Source: Patiria pectinifera
Taxonomy: Eukaryota > Echinodermata > Asteroidea > Valvatida > Asterinidae
NCBI GenBank assembly: GCA_029964075.1
Contig: CM057141.1
Location: forward strand, 7,626,001-7,690,000
Reading direction: 5' to 3'
DNA: 64,000 nucleotides
The position numbers were made by a program, and so were the translations under genes. The notes under the pieces were generated by a model. The model had not been told where the DNA came from. It searched no databases and worked only from the letters and a program-made list of their open reading frames with translations. This document shows positions 1-25,441 of the stretch, one piece after another; position 1 is the stretch's first letter; each line of letters begins with the position of its first letter.

Positions 1-194
1 GTAAATAAATGAAGCAACGCCTTTCCACACAATCTGGATCAACTTAACTAACATTTTAATGCCATCCTCCCATTGGATACTTCTAGAACTCTACAAGAAA
101 TCTTCAAATTCAGTGGTCGCTATGGAATAAACAGTAAAAAATGACAAAATAAACAAAAAGGACAACTTGGGTACACTCTTAATCGATTTAAGGT

Positions 195-290
195 TGAACA
201 AAGAATTCGACTAGACACAGGATTTGAACCTGCAACCACTGAAATGCTGTACCGGTGCGCTACCAACTGTACTATCCAGCCTTTATTGGC
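195..290 (-). mobile_element. tRNA-derived SINE relic, family A
   Basis: On the minus strand this reads as a degenerate tRNA head: a box-A-like TAGTACAGTTGG, then a box B GGTTCAAATCC about 35 bases on. It is flanked by GAACAAAGA-type sequence that is shared with copies at 11829-11925 and 54455-54550. It lacks a pairable acceptor stem, so it is a SINE head and not a tRNA gene. Confidence 0.65.
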
Positions 291-1111
291 AGTCAGCATT
301 TTCTTTTTTGTTCACCGGTTGCTGTTCGGAAGCCATGAAGCCACATGTGACCAGATGCTACCCAAAGATTATTATCAATGATGCAAAACTTGGAATTGGT
401 AATAGGGGCAGGTACACCACTCTGAACGTCCAAGGTTCAAACGCTGATCCAGTCTCTTTCTTTGTTGACCTTGTATTGAGGGAAACATTAATTAATGAAT
501 TAGACAACTGGTTGCAAGTCAATGGTTATGATACCTGGAAAAAAAACCCAAATATATATTCAAGAAAGGCCTCAAATCCATTACCAGCGTTTAGGAAATC
601 GGCTTGGGTCGGATTAGATGATATAAATTGTCAAATATCTACAATAATCAATCAGCCATTTTATTACTGCTTCACATGTAGAACTTAATCACTACATTAT
701 CCGTGCACTGATTTGCTTGACAGTCTCTTTTACAACTACATGTAATTGGTCAATTGGCATCTCGACTTTATGTAACTGTGCATATACATGTACAATAGCA
801 TCATTAACCCTAACCCTGCCAGACGCAACACAGTGAATCAGGTGGAAAATAACTGGCGCACTTTGATACATTCAGCTACCAACACCAGTGCATGAATGGC
901 CAGCTCTGAAACAATGAGAGCTAGGTCCCATTGAACAATGCCACAGTTGTATGCTGCCTGCGGTACGGTGACCACCGACTCTGAAGCAGTGTGGCCTTGA
1001 GACTTTTCACCTGATGGATCTTGCTACATTTGGCAGGCTTGTCACTTAGACAAGTGGTGCATGTTGCTACGTTTGGCACGGTTCTAGCAAACATACGCTG
1101 GAGGGTTAGGG

Positions 1112-1640
1112 TTAAAGGGACACTAGGTCCTGGAACAGCCCAATTGGGCTATAAAACACACTTTGAACGAGATGATGTTAATCGGAAAGAACATTTAAAA
1201 GTAGGATATAAACAACCACACAACTATCCTTTCAAAACTGGGCGTTTTTGTGTTATTCCTGTATTATGCGTGCGAGAACGAATTTCGGGGTCCACTTTTG
1301 CAACCCCATAAATTCGAGCTGTTTTGATGCTAGTTGTGAATTCACTCGTAAAGTGTTCGCCTTTTGCGGACGTTCAAAAACGTCATTTTTTTTTCATTAG
1401 TGATTGGTCACCGCTGTTCCCGAGACACACAACATGTATATCATACACTGTATGTGAACGATGCGAAAAACGTATTCGTACTCCGTCGTGTGCGATGTAA
1501 ACAACCGGGGATTTTTCCTCTTTTCTCGGGAACGGTAAGACATTAGGTTGGTTTCCTTTCAACCAGATGTTTGAAATAGGCTAAGTAAACAATCCAAAAC
1601 ATGAAATTTTCGGGGATTTTAGGACCTAGTGCCCCTTTAA
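1112..1640. mobile_element. TTAA-flanked MITE (piggyBac-like)
   Basis: The element is bounded by TTAA on both sides. The left end TTAAAGGGACACTAGGTCCT is matched in reverse complement by the right end (AGGACCTAGTGCCCCTTTAA), with one mismatch over 20 bases. It is 529 bp, has no transposase frame, and carries a small palindrome (GACGTT...AACGTC) near 1370. TTAA target duplication is characteristic of piggyBac and Kolobok elements. Similar elements occur at 4092, 26707, 40746 and 44898. Confidence 0.75.
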
Positions 1641-2339
1641 CATGCCCTCGTTGAAAATGCTGACAAAAACCCTCAAGTTCATTACACATCAAAGGGTTCA
1701 ATTATCTGGAAACAAATTCTGAAAACAAAGCAAATCATGTCTGTAAATATGGACTACTTACATTATATAACAAAAAAATAAAAGAATTGAATTTTAGTGC
1801 TCTCTGCATTTGCAGAAAAAAAAAAAAATTGAAAAAAGTGATTAATGACTTTTTTCGAAGTGCAGGTAACATCTTGTCATTACAGGATGTGTATAACCCC
1901 AAAAATGTATATGACACAAAATCACACTCGGCAATCAGGAATAATTATACATTTTTTGTTAAAATAAAAACAAATTGGCCCCACTACATTCAGTGCACCT
2001 CAAAATCCACAATGTTCTATGCAAACAGTTTTCAGGCTTCTCACTACTTTAAAACTTTCTGCCGTAAACAACTACCAAAAGTAAATCTACTACTAGAAAT
2101 AATAAGAATTGATATCCAAGCGATTACTCAAATTATTCCTCAAATAATACACATATAGGTATCTGTGTACATGATAGTGAAAATCAGTTAATTATGTACA
2201 TGGACATTAAGAACTTATATAATATCCTTGTGGTAATATAGACTGATGCTGCAACATCAGTTAAAAAAATTGCTGTATTTTGGTGAAGTGTTGGAAACAC
2301 CTCAGTAAAGGGCTTCTTCTAATGGAGGTTGTCAGATTC

Positions 2340-2965
2340 GTTTGTCAACACTTTAACCCTAACCACTCCAAGTCCATCAAAATCCATCCCCATGTTTTGG
2401 GGGATTTTGGGGGATTTGGTCCAGCCAGCTTCGCTAAATGTTGGTGGAGTCTGATGGACTTGGTCCAGAAGGCCTGAGGAACCTCTGGTGGAGTCTGATG
2501 GATTTGGTCCAGTAAAACAGGTGCTGGCCTGTTGTGGATATGTGATTGCCCCCAGTGCAAATGCATGCCTCATGTTGGTTTATGTACATAATGAGATGCA
2601 TATGCGTACACTCTACACAGACCGTTTGTAAGGTTTATTGGGGGTCCATTTATAATCTTGACTGGTGGCCTTGTTTGTTTCCTTTGTTTACAATTTGACT
2701 AAGCCTTAAAAACATGCATCAATTTAGTAGGTTGACCTTGATGGATTTGGGCCCCCAAGTACTGAGGTAATGCTGTTAATTAACCTGCAAGCCATCTGTA
2801 CCAACTCCATCAAAATCCCCAGCAACTCATCGGTTGATTCTGATGGAATTGGGATCAATGCACTTTGCACACTTAGATGCTTTTGGGGGAGTTTCATGGA
2901 GTCGGTTTTAATGCATTATGTGAAGCAGAGTGATTGATGGATTTTGATGGAATTGGTCCAGTATC
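2340..2965. repeat. Low-complexity CCATCAAAATCC / GGATTTTGATGG repeats
   Basis: Short blocks built from (T)CCATCAAAATCC and its complement GGATTTTGATGG recur in both orientations at 2375-2530 and 2725-2965, and again at 10268-10392 in a PRPF4B intron. They are accompanied by TTGGTCCAG and GGCCTTCTGGACC words. Their paired orientation suggests remnants of inverted-repeat elements rather than a simple tandem array. Confidence 0.6.
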
Positions 2966-3262
2966 TAGTAAAAGACACTAGGGAGTTAGGGTTAAGAGCC
3001 AACCAATTTCCACTTGAAAAATATTCATTCATTCTGAATTCTGTTTCAACGATAAGAGCAGTCCTAAACAAGAACCTCTTTCGAACTCATCACAAACGTC
3101 TTAGGCATTCACTTCTGATTGAGGAACGTGTTGAATTTGATGTACTTTGACTACACATAAGAGTCCAATTTATAATTAGGCACAACAAAAGTAACATCTT
3201 TATTTCACTTTGCTGTCCTGCATGTAAATCCCTTATGTCAACTATTGTTTTTTTTAAAACAT

Positions 3263-3773
3263 AAGGCGCCCTCAGATCGACTCACGATTTGCTTGTGCCG
3301 CGACGGAAGCGTCGGCATCAAGCAGAAAAATAATGCTCAGGTCACAAAACTGAGAAATTGTGTGATTCTCGTGGAATAAGTGGCATCTCGGCCCAAAATA
3401 ATCATAACGCTCATGTCACTCATGAGACAGTCATGTGACTTCTTTAAAAATAGCCAAAGCAAGTTGGTTACAATGAAAGGACATTCCATGGCCACACCAG
3501 CTGTTCATTCAGCCGTTTTCAAATGTGCTGATTGGCTATGCAACTGCGATTGACTCCCGCCTGTCGAGAACACGTCGCAGAAGTTGAAATGTTTCTACTC
3601 TTGCAACTGTTGATTTTTATTGAGCGCCGACCGATGCCGATCGTCTCAATATTGTCGCAGTTACACTCAGGTCGCACAAAATCGGCGACTAGTTTGTTCC
3701 TGACGGTCGTAGCTCAGGAAAAGCTAGATCCTGAAAAGTCTGTGTTATCGCAAGGTCAACCTGAGGGCGCCTT
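3263..3773. mobile_element. Terminal-inverted-repeat element, AAGGCGCCCTCAG ends
   Basis: Left end AAGGCGCCCTCAG at 3263 and right end CTGAGGGCGCCTT ending at 3773 form an exact 13-bp terminal inverted repeat around 0.5 kb of unrelated sequence. No transposase frame is present and the target duplication is unclear (possibly TA). A 92-codon open frame inside it is not recognisable. Confidence 0.6.
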
Positions 3774-4091
3774 TATCCTGTGTCAATGTGACAAGATTCA
3801 ATGTGCCTAGTTGCCCAACAATTTCTAGCCAATAGTGAAAACATTTGTTTATCCCAATGCAGCGAGCACAGAATGCAGATTCTGCTGGGGCTGGATATCA
3901 GTGCATGTAATTTTCTTCTCATATTCCTAGATCAATAAATCATGCAAGGAAAAATATAAGAGCTGACCCAACCAAATGAGTGACAAGTCACCAGAGGAAC
4001 ATTTTACTAAACAGGCCCTTTTTTTACAATGCTTGCAAATTAAATATCAACAAGAATATTTAATGTTTGTACCCACATAAATATGAATATA

Positions 4092-4347
4092 TTAACCAGT
4101 TCGCGCCGGGATTATTTTGACAAGAACGGAACAAGGTGCAGGATTAGTTTACACTGGACCTAATGCCAGGCGGGTTGAAGCCATCACCCTCGGGCAGCAC
4201 ACTCATATATCTGGCCTCGCTTGCTGCAAGCGGGTCGCTGACAGATACTTCCGGCCTCGCTCCCTGCATGTTTATTATCTGTCATCCATTCCGAATACCA
4301 CAGAAAGTTTGTGTGTATGTACACGGCTTCCGGCACGAACTGGTTAA
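4092..4347. mobile_element. TTAA-flanked short MITE
   Basis: TTAACCAGTTCGCGCCGG at the left mirrors CCGGCACGAACTGGTTAA at the right with one mismatch, giving a 256-bp element with TTAA at both ends. A single matching end (TTAACCAGTTCGTGTCGG) occurs at 49097, apparently a truncated copy. The 65-76 codon frames inside are not considered real. Confidence 0.75.
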
Positions 4348-4696
4348 AGACATAAAACTAAAAGATATGTCCAGATGAAGAGCGGCGTGTGCTCTTCCTA
4401 CTGCATGTGAATAAAACATAATACATGTCCAAATGTTTTCCAGACTGGCTTTGTGAGATCCAGGTCCAATATCATGGCTCTGCTTACTAGAAATAAACAC
4501 TTTGCATTGTTAGCGGTGAGTTATCGATATTCAGATGTTCAGTCGGTAACTAAGGATTCTCCGCTTACGAGAATAGCAGAACTTCTGCCTTTTGTGTGTA
4601 AGCACAAAATGGAACATTCCGGATTCAGCCATAAGCCACACCCATTTTAGGTTTGGGTACATTTGACCAAGCTACCATGGTCACCTGAACGAAACG

Positions 4697-4702
4697 TTTA
4701 AT
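4697..4702 (-). terminator. Candidate poly(A) signal for PRPF4B
   Basis: ATTAAA on the minus strand, about 210 bases downstream of the PRPF4B stop codon. No AATAAA lies closer; the next on this strand (4271-4276) is inside a MITE. Position is the only support. Confidence 0.35.
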
Positions 4703-4910
4703 CTAATTGGTCAATGCGCAGTTTGACTGACAGACAGGAAGGATCCATTCTGTGGTCAGCAGGGCCACGGAATTGGTCCCTGGTCTCATATACAAACTGA
4801 TAGGCAGTGAAACTCTCGTCAACAGTCAGTCAGTGTTCATTACTTTTCAAAATTGTAATCAATGTTTGAATGGACCTGCCTGGTTGTAGCACAGTTCCCA
4901 CACTGCTTCA

Positions 4911-19017
<14,107 letters not shown>

Positions 19018-19412
19018 TTTAATTTGCAAACCTGTAAATAGCCTGGTACCGTGTTACGAAGATACTTTTAGAGAGGCGGCAGCCAGATAAAAAAAAAACG
19101 TGTTGAGAATGCCGCTACAGCTAGCCGGCTACCCGTGTGTCTACTGCGGTTCCATAAGCACGTGTGTAATTGTAAGCCATAGCCAGACGTGGCCTCGCTT
19201 CATTTACTTCTGCGGCGGAAGACAGACGTCTTCGTTCACTTCGTTGAGTCTGCCATTCCGAGCTCCAGTCTAGTCGGTAGATTACACATATGTACGTAAT
19301 TGCATAAAATCGCACGAAGTGCATGCATGCACACAGTGTTACGTACACACCGGGTGGGTTTGGTCGCCTTTTACTTACTTGCCGTGCTTGACAACTGAGT
19401 TTACACCCAAAA
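19018..19412. promoter_or_regulatory. Divergent promoter region PRPF4B / PEDS1
   Basis: Only 395 bp separates the start codons of the two divergent genes, so both 5' UTRs and promoters must lie here unless there are upstream untranslated exons. No TATA box is obvious at either end. An ETS-like GCGGAAG occurs at about 19215. Actual start sites cannot be read from the sequence. Confidence 0.6.
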
Positions 19413-22400
19413 ATGTCAACCGACGACAAGGAGCCTGCCAAGGCACAAAAAGGAGGACGCAATCATGCTGGAGCTAAGGAGCTTGCAGGTTACTACTCGA
19501 GTGGTAAGTAAAAATAACATGATTTGTGAACGAGTTGCTGCTGCGCATCAAACGGCGTGTTTTTCTAAATTTCTGGGAGTGCTGTGCACTTTCTTGCAAT
19601 TCACACGCAATCTTACATGTCTTAACTTAAGAATGAGCGCGCATTCTTAAAAACGAGCACGCATTCTTAAGAATGAGCACGCAATCTGAAGAATGAGGGC
19701 TCATTCTTAAGATTGCGTGGGAATATCACGTGCGCAATTGATGAATTTTGCGCAATCTTATTCTTAACAAACATTGCACGGCATAATTTGTCATTTGTTT
19801 GTTAATTGAAATGTAATTGTATAGCGGTTAAACGGGAAATAATTCATATATAGTAACGAGGAAAGAAAATTATCTATGCTTCTGTACTCGTATTACTACG
19901 ATAATTTGAATCATATTAAACCTGTTATTATTGCTTTTTTCTGCCCACTATGGGAAGTTTTGTAATAACGGAGGACTGGGAACTAGTCTGGGAAGTGTTT
20001 TGTTTAGGCTAGACAAGTTACAAGTCCCTGTATATGTATCATATGCATGTTACGAAAAAAACGATGTCCAGAAGCTGCCAAAATTGCTCTTTTGACTAGA
20101 TAGAATCCAGCTCTGCGGCGTAATGGTGGGGGTGTGAACAATTAATTGATGGCAATTTAAGTGGCAAATAGCATTAGCGCTATGGGATGTCACAGTATTC
20201 ATTCTCATTCTTCACAATCACATTCTCATTCTTACGTCCCTCTCTCCCCCCCCCCCTTGTTATCCCAAAATCAGAATTCTTTCCACTACACTATTATTAT
20301 GTCTCTCATTTTTTCCCGGTCCCCCTAATACGTGTAGGCCTATACTTTTATATCCACTCTTCTATCATCGTTATATCTTTTCCCAGGTAAGTGACGTTGC
20401 GTTGCAACAGTATAATTATTAAGAATCAGTGAACGAGGATGCAGCTAGACTTGCCAAGCAGGGCCGGTGCTGGGCATCAACAAGACCGTTATCTTGTCGC
20501 GCATTCTTAAGAATGTGCATGCGCATTCTTATGATTGCGCAAATCACAAGAAAGCGCACAACATGGCCACCACTTTTCACCCTGTGCACAAACCCTATGC
20601 ATGGGACTGGTCTGAACATTTCTGTTTTCTCAGTAAAAAATTAAAATTTGTCACTGCTAATTTTGACTTTTTAGGACATATCACTTTCAGATAGCTGATG
20701 GGCCTAGGTCATTTAAGAAAAAATAAGTGATGGGACTGGTATGGGAATATTTCCCTTGTTTTTCTATTGCATTTTGTAAGCCGGGCCAGACAACTCAATT
20801 AACTCGACTGCCAGGTACGTTATCAGCCACTAACGTGCCGATCGTCATTGAGACAACTCGACCGTCGACAATCCACTTCAACCATTTTCGAGATATCTTG
20901 CCCGTCAAATAAACCAACCTCCGGGCTGTGTACATGGGTTTAAATAGGCCCACATCTGATTCCTGTAAATGTTTTTTTTTTTTAAGTTTAATATTGATAG
21001 GCCTAGTGAAACTGAAAGTCTGTAAAAAGTTTCTGTAACATTTTTGTAATGAAACACTATGCGTTGTTTTCATGTGGATTCGACATGTAGCGCATGGCAC
21101 TTTAAAAACTAAAATGCCATTTTTGTGACTGAAAATTCAAGAACTTCCTACTCCTAGTAATGCTTTTTCCTTAAAAATTGACTACTGTGTAAAGCGTGTG
21201 TTCTGAATGTTCTTGTTGGTTCTTGTTCATGTGTAGCCTGTCCAATACCAATTTGTGTTTAACTGGTAGTACATGTATATTTATTTGCAGACGTACATGT
21301 ACATGTAGTCCGAAAATTTGGGACTCTCAATACTGTGTATGAGAGTCCCAAAACTTAAGGTATTGAAAACATGCAAAACAAAAAAATAGACTGGCACCTA
21401 AAACAACCAGTCCAACACAGCTTCAGTACTGCATCAATCAACCATGCCAAAAGAATTTAAGAAACATGTGGCATGAAGCGGGAACTGGTCTCAACTTACT
21501 ACACATTTCTCCATAGTCAAGCCACCGGACTATTGACACTGAATGAAGAGGTCAGTCTTTTCAAATAGTTGGACCATAGTTGGACATGTACCAGTCTAGT
21601 ATTTAGCCCCATTTTGAAATCCCTTGACTTCCCTCTCATGTGCAAAATATTGAAGAAAAGTCTCCTTTAAAGATTGAATTCAGTCTGCAAACTTGGTTGG
21701 TGAAACACTGAGGACATTTTCTTTGCCCCAGTGGAATTTTTGGAGAAATTTGCTGGCTAAAGTGTGAGTAAAGTGGGCCTGATTTAGTTTTGCACGTTCC
21801 AGAGCACCCCAGAGCCCTGTCTGACATACATGAAACTCTTCTAGTGCTACGTTTCGTACCATATTGAGACTGATTGTCAAATGTCAAAAACCATTCTGTT
21901 TACAACTGATGCATGTCATGTCATGCATGTGTATACTTTAATACAAATGACCGTTCAGCTTAAACAAAGCAAAGAATTTCATACACGGACATCACTCATT
22001 TTCCGTGCAGTGACCTAGTATCAGCCATCAGAAAGTGATAATATGTCCTAAAAATGTACCTTGTCTTACGCTTCAAATTGAAATTACTGGTGCAAAATAT
22101 TGGAAAAAAGTCTCCTTTAATTAAAAAGGCATTGAGACCTCAAATTTGACTGGTTGAATACTGATGACCTTGTTGTTGCCTTGTGAAAACTTTAGAAAAT
22201 GTTGTGGCCAGATTTGTTTTGCGTGTTTTTCTGCACTCAAGGTCTGCAATTAAATATTAAAACTCTGAGTCCCATAGAAATCGTTTGGAGACTTACCCGG
22301 GGCAAGCATTTTAGTCCACTGCGTGCATCATTTTCAAGTATGGTGCCCAAAATTGTGAGGTATAATGTCAAAATAGATGTCGGCGCAAATAGATGCAAAA

Positions 22401-25400
22401 TTAGTTATAGGATTCAGGTGTGTTCAACTTACACTTAAGTAAGAAAAATCAATCAAATAATATCTCTTCTCATGAAATTGACCGTTGAGTAACAATTAGC
22501 CTACTGCATGATTTGTTTTTTCTTCAGGTAAGCGAGTTCAAGAATACATCTGTGTTACTGTAGCCTCCAGTCTGATAGTCTTCAATGCCTACCATATCAT
22601 TCTGAACTTTGATGTTGAGAACTGGAAATGGCATTTTGCTGCCACAAGTAAGTACAGAGATTCAATTGTGAATCATTTACTCACGAATATGTATAAATCG
22701 AAACAAAAGGTTATAAAAATCGGTTGAAGGTGTACGGTTACTAAGACTACTTTGAATCTAAGTAGCAATAAGAAAAGTTGTACTGTTTGTTAAGAGTGAT
22801 TTGACATGGTCACCATAATAAGAGATTAACCCTAACCCACCTCAATTCTCCAAAATCCTCCCGGCAGTTTTGGATCCTGACTGAGGATGAATGGTGTTTG
22901 AGAAACATGAGGATTTTGGAGGATTGAGGATGAATGGTGTTTGAAGAGGATATTTTGGAGGATTAACCCTAACCCCCTAGGCCCTTGTTGCTTACAACCA
23001 TCCTCAATCCTCCAAAATCCTCCAAAATTTTTCAACTCCGCCTAAATTTTTCAAATTTCAAAAAGTGTCTTGCCTCAAAAAATGCAATCATCTCATCCTC
23101 AATCCTCCCTCCTCATCCCAAAACTTTGCACTGCACTTTGAAGGATGTTCAACGACCAACTTCCAAAAATCATCAGAAATCCTGCCTCAGTCCTGCCTCA
23201 AAATCAATTCCTCAAAAAATCCTCTCCTCTTCCTCTTCATTCATCCTCAATCCTCCAAAAATCCTCAAAATCACCATTCTTCACAAATCCTCATCATCTC
23301 TAGAATCCTCATTTGATTCAATCACAATTCATCCTCTCATCCCTCACTCTCCAAAACCGAGAGGATCAAAGTGAGGAGGATGTTAAGGCTGAATGCATTT
23401 TTGAGGCGCTGGGTATCCTTCATTTGAACATGAGTGTTAGATTTTGGAGAATTTTGGAAGATTGAGGATGGTTCCCTGCAAAAAGGGCCTACATGTAGGG
23501 GGTTAGGGTTCATTCTTACTGCCTCAGATGCTTCAGATCCACTTAGAGGTGTTGCGAATTTTGGAACATTTAAGATTGATCTAGCTACCTCTTAAAAATT
23601 TGACTACATGAAATGTTGAATTTGGTTCCTACACAGCATTGTTTTTTGTTTTTTTGGTTTTTTTTATTAGGATTCGGCATTGTCAAGATTTTGACTAACT
23701 TTTCTCTCGCTGTTTTCTTTTCCAGTTCTGGCCATTGTTGTGTCAGATTTTGCCTCTGGACTGGTCCACTGGTTGTCTGACTCCTACGGATCAGTGGACA
23801 TGCCTGTGTTTGGAAAGGTAAGCACACTACTGACATTGATGGTGACGTTCATAGTTTCTAAAACAGGTGGGGTTCATAGTCCAGAGCACAAACACTAGAC
23901 GACACTGTTGCGGGCTTGCAAAATATACTTACTATTGTCTGGAGGACTTGTGGAAATATAGTGAATGATTATGAGTATCTAGTTCAAATATTGCAAAATC
24001 TTTCCATGGCCAGATATAAAATACTGCAAAAAATCTTAGCCCAGACGTTGTGTTAACCCTAACTTCACCTAAAGCTACAAAATACCACTGCTGTAGTAGT
24101 AAACTGTAGTATGCAGTACTTCAGCATATAAGTGGGCACAGCACTCAGTATTTTTATCCCCCTGGCTTTTAAGCCATACAGGGGGATATTGCAATCGTGT
24201 ATTCCTTCTGTGTCCATGTGTGTAGTATTACATATGACTCTAACATATGTCAGTAGTACATGTAGGTGTACTATTAATGATTCTACATGGCAAGGGGAAC
24301 GCTCCAAGACTGACTGACATTAGGCCACACCGAGTCCCGTGTCTCACCGAAAGTCTCCATTCAACCCAAACCCCCCATTCAACTGAGAACTGGTACCTGC
24401 TGGGTGGACAATCAAGGCCGTCACTGAAAATTGTCCTTACTAACTGCCTGTACATGTATACAGACTTACAGGATGCCAGGGGGATCGCGCAACTTGCAGT
24501 ATTTTTTTAGTATTTGGGTACTGCATACATAATTTCTGTAGTACTATGTACATGTAGTATGTGGTACTGTACCTCAAAGCAAGCTTAAGGGGGGTTAGGG
24601 TTAAAGGACAGTATACTGCAGAAGGCCTAAGGAGAAGAAATAAAATGAGGCAAACCCTCACTAGAATTTGTTCATGTCAACCCCAAAATTGTCAGCCAGT
24701 TAATAGTTTACATTATTGGAAATTTGACAAATTCAGTATCTCTGAAAATTTTGCTTATTTGACAAAGAAATCAGTTGCCTGAATTTTTCCGAACTAAAAC
24801 AATACACAATTGATGTTGGGCTGATACATCCCCTTATTCTCAAGGCGGCCACATTGAGCCTGTTGCCGGAAGAAGTGAGTTCATTCAACAGTATATTTCT
24901 CCAATAAGTTTGTAAGTTACATGTTGAATTTCCCCCCTTTTTTGTTCCTTGTCAGGCTTTCATCAGGCCTTTCAGAGAGCATCACATCGACCCCACGGCA
25001 GTCTGCCGTCATGACTTCATCGAGGTCAACGGCGACAACTTCATGCTGACCGTCCCCTACTTCTCCTACATGGCCTACAAGTTCATCTCCCACACCCCGG
25101 CCGAGATCCAGACCTTCGTCGTCTTCGAGTCCTTCATGCTGACGCTGGGCTTCTTCGTCATGCTGACCAACCAGATCCACAAGTGGTCCCACACCTACTT
25201 CGGTTTGCCGCGCTGGGTGACCCTGCTCCAGGATCTCAACTTGATCCTCCCCCGTAAGCATCACCGCATCCACCACGTGGTGCCCCACGAGACCTACTTC
25301 TGCATCACGACGGGCTGGCTGGATTACCCCTTGGAGAAGCTGGGCTTCTGGCCGGCCATGGAAGCCATCATCCTGAGGCTGACGGGGATCAAGCCCCGGA

Positions 25401-25441
25401 CTGATGACATGCACTGGTGCAAGAAGGAAGAGATCAGATAA
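19413..25441 (+). CDS. PEDS1: Plasmanylethanolamine desaturase 1 (TMEM189/CarF family)
   Basis: ER-membrane desaturase that introduces the vinyl-ether double bond into plasmanylethanolamine, the last committed step of plasmalogen synthesis. Exons 19413-19503, 22528-22647, 23726-23817 and 24956-25441 join in phase to 262 aa (human 270). The early HAGAKELAGYYSSGKR segment matches the human HAGAREL region. Predicted membrane segments lie around residues 38-58, 67-85 and 152-172. Conserved histidines expected to bind the di-metal centre are H85, H110/H111 (REHHIDP), H120, H176 and H180 (HKWSH), H203/H204 and H207/H208 (RKHHRIHH). The last exon carries most of the catalytic domain and is markedly GC-rich relative to the surrounding AT-rich sequence. 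It shares a divergent promoter with PRPF4B. In mammals this gene can form readthrough transcripts with UBE2V1; no UBE2V1 is visible here. Confidence 0.96.
19578..20560. mobile_element. Inverted-repeat element with CATTCTTAAGAATG palindromes
   Basis: GTGCACTTTCTTGCAATT at the left and AAATCACAAGAAAGCGCAC at the right are inverted copies, continuing inward through CGCAATCTTA-like words. Self-complementary CATTCTTAAGAATG words are repeated near both ends. It lies 75 bp downstream of PEDS1 exon 1. I could not find a target duplication, so the boundaries and class are uncertain. Confidence 0.5.
21315..21356. repeat. Short hairpin
   Basis: TTTGGGACTCTCA and TGAGAGTCCCAAA form a perfect 13-bp stem around a 10-base loop in PEDS1 intron 1. 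It is too short for a typical miRNA precursor. Function unknown. Confidence 0.5.
21643..22205 (+). repeat. Diverged direct duplication
   Basis: The phrase TGCAAAATATTG(A/G)A(G/A)AAAAG and the following TCTCCTTTAA... TTGGTTGG/TGGTTG..AA.ACTGA segment occur at 21643-21760 and again at 22089-22205 in the same orientation. It is a degenerate repeat in PEDS1 intron 1. Confidence 0.45.
22826..22975. repeat. TCCTCCAAAATCC foldback block
   Basis: Starts TTAACCCTAACCCACC and continues CTCCAAAATCCTCCC. It ends GAGGATATTTTGGAGGATTAACCC, so short arms face one another. It abuts the larger related element at 22963. Confidence 0.5.
22963..23510. mobile_element. TCCTCCAAAATCC low-complexity inverted-repeat element
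   Basis: Left arm TTAACCCTAACCCCCTAGGC then CCATCCTCAATCCTCCAAAA. Right arm, read in complement, is AACCCTAACCCCCTACATGT then CCATCCTCAATCTTCCAAAA. About 0.55 kb, with the interior made almost wholly of TCCTCxAAAATCC-type words. The family recurs at 10763 and, in fragments, near 5160. Confidence 0.6.
24053..24608. repeat. Inverted CCCTAAC-bounded segment with CCCCCTGG hairpin
   Basis: The segment begins GTTAACCCTAACTT and ends GGGGTTAGGGTTAAAGG. Both ends continue inward with similar STR-like phrases (ACTGTAGTATGCAGTAC / AGTACTACAGAAATT). A hairpin TATCCCCCTGGCTT...AAGCCATACAGGGGGATA lies at 24155-24190. Boundaries are approximate. Confidence 0.4.

Larger units (their letters stand above)
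1..4910. other. Intergenic region downstream of PRPF4B
   Basis: I see no convincing gene here. The stretch holds a tRNA-derived SINE relic (195-290), a TTAA-flanked MITE (1112-1640), low-complexity CCATCAAAATCC-type repeats (2340-2530 and 2725-2965), a terminal-inverted-repeat element (3263-3773), a second TTAA-flanked MITE (4092-4347) and a weak inverted-repeat element (about 4472-4640). The open frames, including a 154-codon frame at 224-688, begin in or cross repeats and show no recognisable domain. The PRPF4B 3' UTR must occupy the right end. Confidence 0.7.

Noticed and set aside
224-688. 154-codon plus-strand open frame as a gene
   Set aside because: It starts inside a tRNA-derived SINE, has no recognisable domain, no clear promoter or exon partners, and low-complexity codon use.
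19578-20560. Third Mutator-like element
   Set aside because: It has inverted ends in a first intron, but I could not find a 9-bp or any convincing target duplication, so the class is left open.
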